NCBI RefSeq assembly: GCF_040183065.1
Contig: NC_091121.1
Span: forward strand, 63,210,287 to 63,274,286
Direction: 5' to 3'
Source of the DNA: Periplaneta americana
Taxonomy: Eukaryota > Arthropoda > Insecta > Blattodea > Blattidae
DNA length: 64,000 nucleotides
The position numbers and the translations under genes are program-made. Positions 45,001 to 56,840 of this stretch are shown here, piece by piece; positions within the stretch are counted from its first letter, which is position 1, and every line of letters starts with the position of its first letter. Under the pieces are notes generated by a model. The model was not told the origin of the DNA and did no database searches. It saw nothing but the letters and a program-made list of their open reading frames with translations.

Positions 45001-45987
45001 AACATCAAAGTCTTAAAAAATTTTCAACTTGATAGAAAAACTCAGGCACCACATAAAAATTGTTAAGTGCCCTGGCAACCTGGCCAAAGGATTTCTTTAC
45101 CTACCTCTATCCCCTATATAATATACTGTACTCCAACCACGAGAAAGTCTCAGGGGAATGAGACGCAGCAGGGTAATGCTGTGAATGAATGTTGATGTCA
45201 TAAGATGTCATAAGATCACACACGTGGGTACACATATCTCTATTGGGTAACTCTCACAGCACAAACGATAACACTGATACACACATATTTATACTACCCT
45301 AGTTACAAAATTAGATCACTGTCAATCTCCTGGTCGTTTAATCCCTCTATACAGGAAATAACATATGCAGGAGAGCACATGTTTTTTAAACTGACGTTAT
45401 AACGGTAATATTATCTATCTACTTCGCTCCAGTAGATGATGCAATAGTAAGCACGGTTGGAGAACAGTATCTGTGTGTGTGTGTGCGTGTGCGCTTTTTT
45501 TTTTTATAGCGAAAAATTCGGATATCATAGTAGTCCCAAATGAAAACTTTTCTCAGAAGAAAATAATTTTCCCTTAAATGTTAACACTGTTTTACGCGGT
45601 AAGTTAACTTTTGTTGACATATACCTGTTATACATATACAATTATCTAACATAATTCTCCTGAAACTATAGGTTACTCATCTCCCTTCTGTGCTATTATA
45701 ATTGTATAGTGTTTGATTCACATATAGGGTTGCCACCCCTTTTCAAGTCTTGGGTGTAATACCATTAGAAGTATATTATAAAAGGCATATGTAATGCCTA
45801 AGTATAAATTGTTACACAATACTATATATGTGCAAGCATGTTAAGCATTCATGTATGAGATAGATATAAGTCTAGCCAATATACACTATTGTTGTTCAAA
45901 TTACACAAGTCTTGCATATGGTACAGTAGAACCCCGATCATGTCACCCTATTAAGCGATTGGCTAATTATTTGACTTCTTTCTCTCT

Positions 45988-46039
<52 letters not shown>

Positions 46040-48586
46040 ACAGAAATATATTAAGTACATACTGCATATTATATTAGTGTTTTTTTTTTTTTCTTCTAGA
46101 GAGAGTTGTTTTCTAATGCCAGGCGTTTGACAATAAAGTCATTTGGCCTCTTGCACTCCAATATTTTTCAAAGATATTGTCATGGTCAGCCACTGAAGCA
46201 CAGATTTTGAGGTGTTCGAATCCATTTCTTGATTTGAATTGCACAATGGGCAGTTAGGGAACTGATATGTTCCAATTCTATGCAGGTGTTTGGCTAAACA
46301 TTCTAGAGAGAGTTACTACAAGACTTTACTCTTACACATTATGGTTTACTGTTAGAGTTTATAAAATGTCTTCCACGTATATCAAAGGAAATCATGTCCA
46401 TTTATTCATAGCATTCTACCCAAGGGTAGATCTTTCACTACAAATCCAGATTTTTCCAATCTTTCTTATTTTCTGTCTTGCTAAGTGTGAAAGAGTGCAA
46501 ATAACTGAGTGGTTTGGGGAACGATAAACTGTGGCTCATCTCATAATATGAGATTGGAGTCACAACCGTGTGAAATTTAATAAAAATCTAAGACAAAGTG
46601 TATAAATTATGTAAATCTACAACACGAGACCTCCACTATTCCTATCTTTCCACAGACAGCCATTACAAGGAGTTTCCTTTCCTGTTAAAAATCTGTTGTT
46701 AATAACAGATTTAAATCAGTGAACGTCTGATCCACTACCTAGCATGTTCAATACAAGACCACAGAGAAAATTACAAAAGTGTAAGAATTATTCACTAAAT
46801 TTACGACAATCTTTTATGGTATGGATTATCCGATTTTTTCGATTAACCGTTCAGCCCAACCTCTTCATTACGATAGATAATAGAGGTTCTACTGTACTTC
46901 AACTACAGTAAAATCCCAAAATAGCACGGTTGTTGGGGGACATACTTAACCCCCGCATTATTACTGAACCACAATATATCGGAAGTGATTATAGTCTGTG
47001 TGTTAAGGAAATGAAAGTCACATGGAGATGGGTAAAGCCGATAATTTAATGCACCATAACTCTATACATGAATTTAAATAATGTAATACATAGGCCTACG
47101 TGTAATATAAACTAAACACTCACCAGTTATGCAGTTTATTCCATTTTTCGTTTTTGCGACATTACTAAAACTGAAGAACTGAACACTCAGAACATGTGAC
47201 ACAAACTATGGTACAGTATAACTTTCACTTTACAAGATTTGAGAAAACTGAAATAAAAATGCCTTGTTAAGACACAAATTGTTTCCCATTATGTCTGCAA
47301 AATCCTTTGGAATGCTATTTTACAACCCTGAAGACAAGGTCATTATCCACTGAGGGCTATGCATATACCTGCTGATGCAGAATGTTATACTACAGAAACG
47401 ATCTATGCAATATTATCTTTTACATTGATTTGTTTTTTAAGATTGATTTCCACCGTGTATTTTATGTTTTTTACTGTGGGACATGCTTTCCCCGCGTTAA
47501 ATATGAATTCGCGGTAAATCAGACCATGGGCTTTTACTATATTACTTAATCAAAGACAAAATAAGTTTCACTCATGATGATGACCTAAGTTCTGGTTTGT
47601 ACACTGACTGGAGTTATACACCAGAAGAAAGAGTATTCAGCTATCTACAGTGAAGGTCAGGGAATAATCTTCTGTATAATTAAAAAATGTGATAAGTCAT
47701 GTTATGAAACTGAAGAACTAGTACATATTGAAAAGAGACAGTGTATTTCCGGACAATACTAACTAGCGATAGGTTGATATGACTTTCTTTCTTATCTCTT
47801 TCAGTAGTCCCTTTCATTTCTCATACAGCAAGGGATCAAGAACTCTGAAGCAAACTGTATATACCACTAGATCCTATCACATCAGGATGTATGATAACTT
47901 ATATATACGTTTATAATAAATAATGGATTAAAAAAGCAGGAGGAGATTTTATAAGGGTGTTCATGAATATGTTTTATTAGAACATAGTGTAATATTAATA
48001 AATATACCATAACATAATAATAATAATAATAATAATAATACACAAAATTTAAAATACTGATAATGTAAATTTAAAACAATTTTAATAATGACCTCTCCCC
48101 CTTTAACAAAATTCTGCATACGGCACTGCATTCACCCATGAATTTCCTTTGTTTGTTACCATCATTGAGAAAATTGAATTACTATTTATTGATCGATTTT
48201 GGCACTGATTTTTTCCCAAGACCGCCATCTTTGAATGTGATTTCACACCATGCAAGTGGGTTTATTGTAATTGTGTCATAACTAATTTTTGAAACCCAAT
48301 ACTGTTCCAGATACAAGACAAAGCAAAAAGGTATCCTTTGATTATGTGGCATATAATTATTATTAATATGAAATCGTCATAATTTTTAGTTTCTTCTACA
48401 TTTAAGTAGAGATATGTTAGGCAAAGACTGAAAGCCATTGTGTTTCAAGCAGTGATGAAAATAATATCTTTATTGCAGATGTTGCGTGTGGCTGCAATGA
48501 AAGAAGAACGAGAACGTCAGTATAAAGCAGGAGAGAGAAGCAAGCAGGATCGTTATGCTGAAGCCCCTAGAATTGACGCTTATTAG
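38881..48586 (+). CDS. NDUFS5: NADH dehydrogenase (ubiquinone) iron-sulfur protein 5, complex I 15 kDa subunit
   Basis: NDUFS5 is an accessory subunit of mitochondrial complex I on the intermembrane-space side. It is imported through the MIA40 disulfide relay (family knowledge). Two coding exons, 38881-39081 and 48479-48586, give 102 residues; the human protein is 106. The twin CX9C motifs are complete, C28-X9-C38 and C51-X9-C61 (CEEMEMRVMNC and CKDLIDDFQEC). Despite its name it binds no Fe-S cluster. Exon 2 reads MLRVAAMKEERERQYKAGER and ends PRIDAY, aligning without a gap to the Arg/Lys-rich tail of the family. The intron is about 9.4 kb and full of transposons. Oddity: the donor is CAG|GTTCAG, followed in frame by TAA at 39088, so an unspliced message would end KKQVQ. 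Poly(A) signal AATAAA at 48642-48647. Confidence 0.9.
39300..41526. mobile_element. Candidate 2.2-kb TIR transposon in the NDUFS5 intron
   Basis: AGTCACCGTTGCTTACGAGA...CAAGCTGGCGCATAG at the left is matched, inverted, by CTATGCGCCAGCTTG...AAGCAACGATAGTCAC at the right. Weaker similarity continues inward for about 100 bases. The interior is AT-rich without a recognisable transposase. Confidence 0.6.
41527..43119 (+). other. NDUFS5 intron part, nothing recognised
   Basis: AT-rich intron. CCGC(T/C)(T/C)GGAGCGCTGT at about 41588 repeats a block at 39391. An ORF at 42648-42899 has no family resemblance. Confidence 0.4.
43120..43245 (-). repeat. tRNA-like SINE head
   Basis: The minus strand reads GTGACCGGGTAGCTCAATTG, then GTAGAACAACTGGATATGGG, a clear A-box, with a degenerate B-box (GGATTCAAGTG). 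Not a functional tRNA. Confidence 0.55.
43528..43637 (-). mobile_element. Non-LTR retrotransposon 3' end (LINE family D)
   Basis: The minus strand encodes PRGKRKLGRPRKRWHETVTD, the basic tail of a LINE reverse-transcriptase ORF, and ends in an (ATG)n tail. It is heavily 5'-truncated. Confidence 0.75.
44077..44135. repeat. Near-perfect hairpin, 21-bp stem
   Basis: GTACAGACCCAGAAACAAAA and its exact inverse flank a short spacer (TTGGGCCACCTG). One arm and the spacer recur at 56940-56985, so it is a dispersed element and not a unique structure. Confidence 0.8.
45126..45467. mobile_element. Mariner-type MITE, copy 2
   Basis: The TIR CTGTACTCCAACC ... GGTTGGAGAACAG is flanked by TA at 45124-45125 and 45468-45469. 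Direct copy of 10533-10899, lacking 23 bases near the right end. Followed by a GT microsatellite. Confidence 0.85.
45924..46894. mobile_element. Tigger/pogo-like transposon with nested LINE and poly-T
   Basis: CAGTAGAACCCCGAT at the left and the inverse of CAGTAGAACCTCTAT at the right are flanked by TA. It contains a 48-base poly-T (45990-46037) and a LINE family B insertion (46104-46310). No transposase recognised. Confidence 0.7.
46104..46310 (-). mobile_element. LINE family B 3' end nested in a Tigger-like element
   Basis: About 85% similar to 19805-20010, encoding the end of the RNase H-type LINE ORF on the minus strand (FEKYW... to stop). 5'-truncated. Confidence 0.8.
46906..47539. mobile_element. 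Possible Tigger/pogo-like MITE
   Basis: CAGTAAAATCCCA at the left is loosely inverted at the right (TGGGCTTTTACTA), with TA on both sides. Its interior has matching CCCCGCATTATT and CCCCGCGTTAAA near the ends. The TIRs have diverged. Confidence 0.5.
48479..48586 (+). CDS. NDUFS5: NDUFS5 coding exon 2
   Basis: Acceptor TTATTGCAG. It reads MLRVAAMKEERERQYKAGER ... RYAEAPRIDAY and TAG. Phase 0, 35 codons and a stop. The ATG at its start is an internal Met, not the initiator. Confidence 0.88.
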   Translation: MLRVAAMKEERERQYKAGERSKQDRYAEAPRIDAY

Positions 48587-48641
48587 TATTATAATATGAA
48601 AGTAGATGAGTATATTATAATTCTGTAATTTTGTTTATAGA

Positions 48642-48647
48642 AATAAA
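48642..48647 (+). terminator. NDUFS5 poly(A) signal
   Basis: AATAAA 56 bases after the NDUFS5 stop codon, in an otherwise AT-rich 3' UTR. Confidence 0.6.
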
Positions 48648-48649
48648 TC

Positions 48650-51120
48650 TTCAGTCCCACTTTCATTTACTGTTGTGTATTTCTCCTCAAGGCACAAGAA
48701 ACCTTTGTTAGTAAGTACTGTGCTGTTCTTCCGTTTTCAAAGAAAGTGGTTGATCACCAGAAAAAATGCGTGTTTTCTTATGATTTAAATAAAGAAAGCA
48801 TATCTGAAAATATGGGGTATCGTATTACATTTAATGTTATGTTGCATTATCTCAGCCAGAATAGTTAGTGTAAGATTGATGTACCAACGTCTGTTTAATA
48901 TTTAAATTGTCGTTAACAAAATTGAAATAAATTTGTTTGGTGAAAGTAACAGAACTTTAGTTGTTAATCTGAAACAAATCACATCACATTATATACTTTT
49001 TTATCATTGCAGTACATACTAATAAAAAATCATGGATGAAATAACAGTATTAATGTAATGCCTTTCTTGTTCACATTATTAAACAAAGGTGTTTAATTGA
49101 CGTCTTTTGTCTTTTGCTCATCTAGAACTTTTCCTTCTGAAAAGGCAAGATTGTGTTCATAATATGAGTTCATGGAAATTTCACATCATAAGCACAATAA
49201 GAACTACATTTGAAGTGAATCAGGATTTCAGTAGATATTTGAATAGCTCTTTTGCTCTCTTTATTTCCCTAAATAGGTAAGCTTTTGCAACAAAAAAGTT
49301 TCCAAGACATTAGCTATAATTATCTTCATTCCACACCTCGTATAACAAAAGTATTATATAGTATCACGTAACCATACTTTTTCTTTAATCAGTCATTTAA
49401 CGACGCTGTATCAACTGCTTGGTTTTATAGCATGAATGAATGGAAGGAGAAACATTAAAATGTACGAGAAAACGCGTCCTTGCAAGAGAAACAGACAGGG
49501 AGGAAGCATCTGTGTGAACTCCAAGCCTCAGTGGAATTGGTGGCAGCAAGATTGTATAATAAAACCTCGATATAATGCTGTTGAAAGGACCGGATGAAAA
49601 GCATGTTATAAGAAGGAAATGGGATTTTCTTACACACATGCTTTCAAAATGTACCACTTAATTCTATTACTGAGTGTGTGGTGTTTTGTTTCTATGCTAC
49701 ACTAACGTTTGTTCCTTTTTTCTTTTCTTTCTTTCCGTATCTTAGTTCTATTATTCTTCTTTCTTTTGTTTTATTTTAATCTAATTAATTAATTTCTCTC
49801 TCACTCACTCACTAAAGGGCAGTGCTTCTGCTCCCCGTATTTCCAGGTGGTTGAGTCTATCTGCAACCGAGCTTCTTGATTGGCTCTTTTGATTGGGTAA
49901 CTGTCTTCATGTTCTCGATTCTTCTTAATGTTTTCTTGGTTGGTACTTATCCAGAGATCCAGCACTCTGCTGCAGGTATTGCTTGGATGAGCATCGTATT
50001 TAAGACATGATCGACTGTGAGCGAGCGCTCGCCATGCATTGTAGTAAGAAGATCTGGTGCGCATGCTTGTAGTGATATTTTCTTCGGCCATGTTGATTGT
50101 ATGAGTATGTTTTCTATGCGCAGAGTGACTCTGTTGGGTTTTCTACATGTTATTTTGCACCGTTATGATGTACAGTATTTGTGACCCTCCAGCTGGACTT
50201 GTGAGAAAGCTGATTAATTATATTTATTGTTCTATTTTGTGAATCATGACTTTTACCCTGGAGAGGAATATTAGACTATCTGGTTCTGTGTGAGGAAGTT
50301 TAGTCTGCTCGAGACTATTGTTAGTTTATTGTTTTTTTTGTTATTTATTGAGGGGAGTGTGACTGTGACTTATTTAACTTAGAGATTTAATTAATATTAA
50401 TATTTTGTTTTGGGTTAAGTTTCTCTTCTTCTTTCCCTAGCTAGAGATGGAGTCATTTTATGATTACGCATTTAAAATGTTTGGTTGGTTATCTGCCTCT
50501 TAGTAAGGAAGACAGAAGAAAGAAGTTTTGTTCTGAGTTTGTTATGCCATTTTATCTTGAGGCCTATTTGTTAATTATTATTAAAGTGGGTTTGAACTAA
50601 GTATTGTTCATGCTGGTTATATTTTGTTACCACAAGACAATCAAACAGTTTTCCATCTTTTGTTCCCGGTTTTCCTCAACACACATTTGATTCATGGATG
50701 GGTACGGGTACCAGTACCGTCAAAAGTGTAAACACCATAGATCATTTTACATTTAAACAATTAATGGATGCTTACTATTCTTTTAATGATACCATCTAAA
50801 GTGACCATCTGTTCCGATTTTTTCAGGAGAGTCCCGAATTTAGATCTCCTAGTCCAGATTTTCTGGAGGCATTTAGAGATGCCAATTTGCCCTGTATTTT
50901 GCCAAGATGTTATGATTTATCACCATTTGGATTTTTTTAATTTCGTAGTAATCTTTTTAAGGGATATGAACTGTATAGTTGGCAATATAGTCGGTTAGTT
51001 GCCACTACTGGTGTTGGAAGTATCTCATTCTCTTCAAAACTGAATTGAATATAGGTGGTAGCCAATAAAAGGAGTTGCAGTGCTAGTATTCTAATGCGCT
51101 GTGATTGAGTTGGGAGATAT
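48650..51120. other. Intergenic, mostly unannotated
   Basis: NDUFS5 3' flank. AACCTCGATATAATGCTG at about 49563 resembles one end of another Tigger-like element. A minus-strand ORF at 49801-50091 (96 codons, good ATG context) has no recognised family. Nothing else assigned. Confidence 0.4.
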
Positions 51121-51128
51121 GTTATAAG

Positions 51129-52393
51129 CAGTGGCGGTTCCTTGGGGGAGGGAAGGGAGGAACGTCCTCCTCACATTTTTCTACTTTTGAAAGTAAATAC
51201 CAAATGAAATATATGCCTTGAAATTCGAGGAAGATTCGATAACTTTTAAGTTCACAGCTATAAGAAAACCTCGGTTGATCGAGTTTTAAACGACGTGCAC
51301 TCATGTGCTGCTAGAAAACTGTGAGAAGGATGCGAGATTGTTTGTGTGGAGGAAAGTCAATCCATTCCTCCTTTACTGCAGTTAACACACACAGACAACA
51401 GCACGCTAGCGGCCAGAGAAAGAAGCAGAGTTTTAAAGCAAGTAAATGAACTTATAGGGAGGAGATCCTCCTCTGAATCAGCGCATGGGCGGGAAATAGA
51501 AACAGACTGGTCTTGCAGCAAGCTCGCTACCGCTGCCATCTAACGATGCTGCATTCAACCAGGCTATAACACATCTAGGAGGACACACAATAAAAACAGT
51601 TTTAACGCAAAGCTATGAAATACACCATATAAACTTTTTTTAAAATTTATAAATCAAATCATTGGACTTTATATAAGCTACTATTCATGGTTTGAAACTT
51701 TCGAGGATAACTGAAAGTTGAAGTTGGATTTATATAAAACAAACAGGAAGTAGTTCTAAGTTAGTATCGCAGATCTTTTTGGCCTCTGAAATTCACTTGC
51801 ATTCATTGTCTACTAGACAGGACAACACCCAAGGTGTCAGTTTTGTACAAATATATCTGAAATTGAAAGCACTGCAAACTACATTATTTTTAACATAAAA
51901 AATTAATTGACCACCGGCAGCTTTGAACAATAATGGTAGTATGACTTTACGAGAACTGACATTCTTCAAAAGCATGTGATACTGAACTTGTAAAATGTAC
52001 ATGTGGCAACACAAACCACGTGGGTGGGTGCAGTGTTCTCGCTTTCCCAACAGATTTCTCATTCCCATTTCCGTAAAATGGTTTCAGTTATATGTTAGTA
52101 GCTGGTCTCTTCCAACACGTGTGATGCTGTAGTGAGCGTGAAAAATGCTGCGAAGTTGTGAATTTCCTTGTAATTGTTAATTTATGCAATTATTCAACAA
52201 TGAATGGAAGTGAAAACATATTATATTTTGGACAATTTAGGAAACTCAGTATACAAAAGGGAAGGCCAACCCCAACACTACCTGGTCTTACATGTATGCA
52301 TGTAGGCTAATTTGTAGCATGTTTCTCTCAAGGTGTCATTTTGCGCTGTTAGCTTCTTTCCTCCCCTTAAGAAATATGCAGGAGCCGCCACTG
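51129..52393. mobile_element. Non-autonomous hAT transposon with 8-bp target duplication
   Basis: The ends CAGTGGCGGTTCCT and AGGAGCCGCCACTG are inverted repeats. GTTATAAG flanks both sides exactly (51121-51128, 52394-52401), the 8-base duplication diagnostic of hAT elements. No hAT transposase domain is visible in its 1.27 kb. Confidence 0.92.
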
Positions 52394-52417
52394 GTTATAA
52401 GCCATATGATTGGCTAA

Positions 52418-53778
52418 GGCCCGGTTGCAGAAACGCAAATCAAATCAGTCCCTGATCGCCAATCAGTTGATGTCTGATTTATTTGATTGTTCTTTGCGTT
52501 GCACAAACGTGAATCTCCAATCAACTTGTCTCAATTTACTAATTGCTGATTTGAGAAAGAAATACATTTGACAACAGCGCTATTTAGCAACCACAGCCAA
52601 TTTGATGCTCTTTAAAAGTAGGGAAACGAATGCATCAAGTGGGCGGTGACTAGGGAAACAAGTGAATGTTCAAGTGAATGTTTTGCTGTTTTGTTGCTTT
52701 TTATAGAAAGGAAACAGGCGGATTCTATTTGTATATAGACTACAATATAGTGAAAAAAAATGAAGCAAACCCAAAAAAAAAAAAAAAAACGTGAGGGGGC
52801 TTCTGTTGTGGGATTTGCTAGGAGAGTCGACAAGAAATTGGAATATGCATAACCTCCATAACCCAAAATAATTCCATTTCCCATCTCTCTGTTTACAAAT
52901 GGAGCTCGTAACCCACTCATTAAAAATACAGTATTGTGTTGTCATGTGTAGAACCCTGCCAACGGGCTACAACATTCCAGAATTGCAGTGATGGTGTAGA
53001 CTACATATTGCCTGTATATTCACAGAAAATAAACCTTTTCTACTTCGATAAAGTTCGGCATCATTTCAACCAGGTGATTGGACGGGGATGTGAGCAGTCT
53101 ATACAACCAATATTAGGCTACTCTTGAAAATCCTGACATGGCTGAAAATTCTCTCTGGATTTCAAATCGTTCCCTGTTTGAAGTTTGGGGATTTATGAGA
53201 CCCTGCCATAACAAAGCAATTTCATACGTAACATTCCTAACTACTCGGCAAATAGTTGATTTGTGGACCCTAACAAGATAACCCAAGACCGCCTGAAAAA
53301 TTACAACAGCATAAAATCTCAGCATTATTAGAACTTGGTTCATTGGAGAAAGTGGAAGGTTTCGATTTGTCTGTCTGCATATATTTGTTTCAATTTTTGA
53401 AAATAACAAAACACACGAATCCTTACTTAACCTAAATCAATTCATGTCTATCACGAAAACGCCTTCTTCTTAATAATATTTTTTTCATTCTAAAATTTCT
53501 TCATCAGAAGAATCCATTATGTCGAAAACAATATTGTTACGATGTAACTATTTACTATATACATTACAGTAACTGCATTATGAACAGAACAACATAAATA
53601 GCCTACTTGATCGATGATCAGTGACTTAACCAGCAAAAATCTGTTGATCAAATCTGATGGAAGACTGATCTCCGATCAAACACTGATTGTTCTTTCTGCA
53701 ACAGAAATAGAACTGAAGGTCAATCAAACCCTCCTTGATTGCCAATCATATTTTGATCGGTGTTTCTGCAACCGGGCC
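52418..53778 (-). mobile_element. PIF/Harbinger transposon with decayed HARBI1-like transposase
   Basis: TIRs of at least 17 bases (GGCCCGGTTGCAGAAAC) are flanked by TAA on both sides, the Harbinger target. On the minus strand the transposase reads LSPMNQVLIMLRFYAVVIFQ, HKSTICRVVRNVTYEIALLW and FEIQREFSAMSGFSRVA. After a frameshift come a CIDC..HIPVQSPG-like first-Asp motif and GNGIILGYGGYAYSNFL. The second catalytic Asp (normally LGD) is Tyr here. Frameshifts and stops make it inactive. Confidence 0.9.
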
Positions 53779-53781
53779 TAA

Positions 53782-54317
53782 GTGACTAAAGTTTTCATTC
53801 CATATGGTATAGTAGCGTGATGCTAGGATATTGCATTTGCATACAACTCATACAAGTACTCTCCTCCTCACCAGTCACTGTTCTAAGAAAACATCAACCG
53901 CTATAAATAACTATTACACTAACAAAGCAGAGAAGCCTCAAGAAAGCTGAAGATAAAACAACTGAAAAACACGCAATTGACTAAGCTTCAGCTCTCCTTA
54001 AAAAGGGCCAACTTAGATCCCCCTCTGAAAAGAATAGAAAACTATATACATACAAACACCACTCATTTCCCAGAAGTAAAGAACAGCCGATCCTTTGTTT
54101 GGTGCTGAATGCTATGAACACAGAAAATAAATAATCAAACTCCTGCACAGAGCATGAACAAACGTTAATGAGTCAAATCTGAATCTATGCAGAGAAAAGG
54201 GAAGTATATAAAATAGTTAAAGACCAAGAAAACTAATTTCATAGAATAACAAAGAAAAGCTGAAGCTCAAGAGTCTCTAACAGAGCCATTTTTTGCCCTT
54301 AGAATGAAAGTTAAATA
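53782..54317. other. Intergenic, nothing recognised
   Basis: A/C-rich plus-strand sequence between two transposons, unlike the surrounding AT-rich DNA. No frame is open over a useful length and no family resemblance is seen. Confidence 0.4.
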
Positions 54318-55114
54318 CAGTAGAACTTGGTTATAATGACATCCAAGGGACCTTAAACATCATGTTGTTATAAACGAGTGTCGTAGTAACCGAGATTTAC
54401 ATTATCAATCTAGTGAGGTGGAAAATGAAAAATAAATTTAATTAGACTTATTTTAGATTTATGTATTGACTTTTAAGCCTACAATGACCATAATAAAATA
54501 CACGTAGGCCTACAATTATAAATACAGTATTCTGTATTAAAACAACTACTTTACTTAGAAGTGAAGTAATCAGTCATTTTACTCCGTTGTCTTCTACTTG
54601 CCCAATACAAACTTTCTAGAGCTAAATTACGTTCTATATTCATAATTTCAGTTGCAATTTCACTGCTCCCTTCCCTAGCTTCATAGAACATGTTCATAAT
54701 TCTAATGACTTCTAAAGCGTCACTCACTTCTTTTAGTGACCATACTGCATTAAAATGCGTGCACTTAGTGAAAACTTCCTGTCAAAACTGATCTAATACC
54801 GCATGAATTCGGGCAGGTTACAATGGGGTGGGGAATCCGCCTGCATTCCAGAGGTCTATGACAGAAGGAGACTAAAGAATTTGTCAGGGTCAGATTTCAA
54901 CAAAATATTTCATAAAATACTTTGGTTCTTAGAAAATCTTATTCCAAACTGAGGTTGAAAATGACGTTATATGCGAGTAGACGCATATGCGTTTGTCCTA
55001 TTAAGCAAGGTAGGAAAGCATATGTCTTATGGGGAATTAGTTGGGACCACAGAATATTTGACGTTATAGGCGAGGTGTTGCACAAAACGAGGTCGCTATA
55101 ACCAAGTTCTGCTG
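54318..55114 (-). mobile_element. Tigger/pogo-like transposon with transposase C terminus
   Basis: The TIR CAG(T/C)AGAACTTGGTTATA has TA on both sides. The minus strand at about 54551-54775 encodes QEVFTKCTHFNAVWSLKEVS ... YWASRRQRSKMTDYF and a stop. This is the C-terminal tail of a pogo-type transposase, with the typical MTDYF-like end. An upstream in-frame TGA and missing sequence show it is an internally deleted relic. Confidence 0.85.
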
Positions 55115-55623
55115 TAGTACAGTACTGTCACGATTCCGGAATCGTGGGGGAAAACGTTTCTTCTTTTCAACAGAGGTAACCTAACCACCTTGAGAGTCGT
55201 ATGACACAGACAGAGCTGATAAGCATAACAGAAGTAAGAGCAGCCAACCTCAAGGTGAAAAACAAGTAAGCAATCAAAATTGAATGGCATTTGTAATTAA
55301 AATCCCAAGGACTTATCTATTCAACACATACAATCGATCTTAATATGTGTATTATATTATTTTTGTTTTATGTTATTATATCCATGTTTTGCAATGTGTT
55401 CTTTTTATCGTGATTGTTTATTTATATTGCGTATTTATATTCCCATATAAATTTATATGATAAGTTCACATTTCATTTACTATCCCACTTTGCCAGGTGT
55501 CCCTGTTTTGGGACTTGAAAATCTGATCATCTTACTTCATCGCATTTCTTCTTTCTCTGTACATACAGCATCATTCTCACTATGGCGGAAATTACGAAAT
55601 AAATTTTCCAACACATTATAGAA

Positions 55624-55625
<2 letters not shown>

Positions 55626-55656
<31 letters not shown>

Positions 55657-56003
55657 CCATGGTGCTACAGCCCACAAAGGGCCAAGACCAACCAACCTGC
55701 TGCTGGCCTCATGGCTACATGCCGAAGCAGACGTGGACGATCATCCAACCAGAATGGCAGTATTGTGTGGTTAGCATGATGAGCCCCCCAGCTGTTATAG
55801 CTGGTTTGTGTAACCGGATTTCGCTAACTATCGTAGCTCACCAAGTGCATCACGATGCTGGGTGGACACCAGTCCGATACACTGGCCGAAATTTCATGAG
55901 AAAATTTCTTTCCCCATGAGGACTCGAACCAGCACACATTCCGTAATGCGAGTCCCAGGCAGGATGCCTTAGACCATGACACCACGGTGCGGGACCATTA
56001 CAG
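55626..56003 (-). repeat. tRNA-derived SINE with (AAT) tail, fifth type, copy 1
   Basis: On the minus strand: CCGCACCGTGGTGTCATGGT (A-box region) and TGGTTCGAGTCCTCATGGGG (B-box), a body of about 300 bases, and a triplet tail, seen as (AAT)n at 55626-55654. Inverted copy at 62655-63040. Confidence 0.85.
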
Positions 56004-56778
56004 CAAAAAAAAAAAAAAATAAAATAAAAAATGCGCTCTGACAGTGAACAACGCATCCAGCATAGCTGACTTCAATTCTGGAGGAGGCACACGCCATCAT
56101 CATCCTCTTCATTGTAGTCACTGTATTATTCTTGACAGTCAGTGAGGTTAGCATTGATAGTGCCTGTTCAGCAGTAATGAGATCATTGTCAAAAGCAACT
56201 TATATTTTTTTTACATGATGAGCAATCAGAAATTGTTGACCTTCCTTCAGAGGATATTGTGTTCATACTTCCCCACCTTCTCAAAGAAAAAATTCAAGCT
56301 TAAGGGGCACTAAGAAATATGTTTTCAAAATGTCATTTGAAGGATACACCCTTGGATAATAAGAGATTCATTTAATTGGAAAGCCTAATATTGTTTCCTG
56401 TCAAGAAAATTGAGAATTATTTTAAAACTTAGCACCATTATCACTATTGTTATTACATTAAATTTAAAGGCAACATTTATCATTAATAAAAATTATAAAA
56501 CAGTAAATTGTCTGTATTTTGTAGAAATATAAACTTAATAAAATATTAGTTACATTAATATTATGTTGAACCATGTCCCAAGGTACGTCACTCGGATGTA
56601 CCTAGGGACAGTATGTAGCATTTTAAGAAAATTAAAAGAATCTATACAAAAAATTATTTAATTGAAACCTTTTTTTTTTTTAAGATACTTTACACTTCAA
56701 AGATACTGTTGTTAATAATAAAAAATTATAAAAGCTGATACAAAAATTTAAAAAACTGTCTCTGGGTACAACAGCTTC

Positions 56779-56840
56779 CCCTAACTTTCGGCATTGGACC
56801 TTGGACCCATTTCACCATCATTTCTTCACATGTCATCATC
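56779..56840 (-). repeat. Short SINE fragment
   Basis: TAACTTTCGGCATTGGACCT... matches the body of the SINE at 60947-61199 (TAACTTTCGGTGCTGGACCC). Orientation relative to the head is uncertain. Confidence 0.5.

Noticed and set aside
49801-50091. 96-codon minus-strand ORF with good ATG context
   Set aside because: No recognisable domain or splice-supported continuation. Kept only as a note in the intergenic entry.
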